Shown here: in pieces, positions 6,329-6,685 of the stretch | How the letters are laid out: each line of letters begins with the position of its first letter | Numbering within the stretch: the stretch's first letter is position 1 | DNA from: Deltaproteobacteria bacterium UBA796 | GTDB taxonomy: Bacteria > Myxococcota_A > UBA796 | Direction: 5' to 3' | Length of the DNA: 6,685 nucleotides | Assembly: GCA_002296975.1 (NCBI GenBank) | Contig: DBIS01000213.1 | Span: forward strand, 1-6,685 | Made by a program: the position numbers and the translations under genes | The notes under the pieces: generated by a model | Told to the model about the DNA's origin: nothing | What the model saw: only the letters and a program-made list of their open reading frames with translations | Databases searched by the model: none

Positions 6329-6685
6329 ATGGCCAAACCCGCTCTGCCATGGCTGAAACGCTTATGCACCCTGTACCAACGGCACGAGCCGACTGTGTAT
6401 GTATGCTCCGCCGCTGCCCACGTGAGCGGCGTTCTCATTTCGCTGGAGGTAGACCGGGGCATAGTTTACCTGCTCGCTCAGCCCAAACACGAGCTCGCCG
6501 CTTACGGTTCAACAGCCTCGATGTCCGTTTCCATGCACCGCCCCGAAGGCGCAGATGAGGCCCCCGGCAGTGGCGAATTTGTCACCCGTCAGTTTATGGA
6601 TGTGTTGAGGCGCGCAGACAAAGCCGACATCCGCTTCACATCCAGCTGCTTGGCCGCGGCGGCTCCTGACACGGTCGTTGAGCGG
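6329..6685 (+). CDS. Unrecognised protein, 3' partial
   Basis: An open frame of 119 codons begins at ATG 6329, 8 bases after the preceding stop and behind a good AGGGA site, and runs to the window end with no stop. The protein starts MAKPALPWLKRL, has alternating hydrophobic stretches (VYVCSAAAHVSGVLISLEV and GIVYLLAQ) that suggest a beta-rich N-terminal part, then a Gly/Pro/Glu-rich loop around residues 73-82 and a charged helix-like segment. There is no CxxxCxxC and no signal peptide; nothing identifies a family. Candidates by context are a peptide-recognition (RRE-like) protein, a partner protein of the HxsD kind, or an export or protease component, none of them supported by motifs. Other frames here give only short Arg-rich shadows. 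That it is a real gene in the same operon is fairly secure; its function is unknown. Confidence 0.68.
   Translation, partial: MAKPALPWLKRLCTLYQRHEPTVYVCSAAAHVSGVLISLEVDRGIVYLLAQPKHELAAYGSTASMSVSMHRPEGADEAPGSGEFVTRQFMDVLRRADKADIRFTSSCLAAAAPDTVVER

Noticed and set aside
6349..6558. 69-codon plus-strand frame at the 3' end
   Set aside because: It is Arg-rich without a ribosome site and overlaps the better-supported frame from 6329, which stays open to the window end.

Overview
The window is a tightly packed, one-direction (+ strand) operon fragment. It begins inside the 3' end of a small gene encoding Ser-His-Gly (SHG) tripeptide repeats. Four radical SAM (rSAM) genes follow, carrying five rSAM domains in total, and the window ends inside a further unrecognised gene. 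The most economical reading is a cassette for a ribosomally synthesised and post-translationally modified peptide (RiPP): a repeat-type precursor followed by its maturases. No RNA gene, CRISPR array, insertion sequence or convincing minus-strand gene is visible. The promoter must lie upstream of base 1.

Layout. Bases 2-73: C-terminus of the putative precursor, seven SHG units, then Gln-Trp and a stop; its 5' end is outside the window. Bases 70-1044: rSAM protein A, no auxiliary-cluster cysteines. Bases 1041-2042: rSAM protein B, with a C-terminal twitch/SPASM-like cysteine cluster. Bases 2039-3133: rSAM protein C, a paralogue of B. Bases 3135-6320: a 1061-residue protein with an unrecognised N-terminal region, a cobalamin-binding-like domain, a first rSAM domain and a second complete rSAM domain that resembles protein A. 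Bases 6329-6685: the start of an unrecognised gene, running off the end. The first three junctions are 4-base stop/start overlaps (GTGA, ATGA, GTGA), the fourth has a 1-base gap and the fifth an 8-base gap, so translation is probably coupled along the whole operon.

How the genes may work together. The seven SHG units differ from one another only at codon third positions in one frame, so the peptide itself is conserved rather than the DNA. His-Gly-Ser is a His-Xaa-Ser triplet, which recalls the His-Xaa-Ser (Hxs) systems defined bioinformatically around repeat protein HxsA and rSAM maturases HxsB/HxsC. The gene set here, with a double-rSAM/B12-like fusion, does not match that architecture as I remember it. 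The visible peptide has no Cys, so Cys-based thioether chemistry (sactipeptide or ranthipeptide) is unlikely in this part. His, Ser, Gly and the terminal Trp are the possible targets. The actual modification cannot be read from the sequence.

Organism. Base composition is moderately high GC, codons are C/G-rich at third positions, and GTG and TTG starts are used. A Gram-negative bacterium of the proteobacterial/myxococcal-deltaproteobacterial kind would fit, but this is a weak guess.
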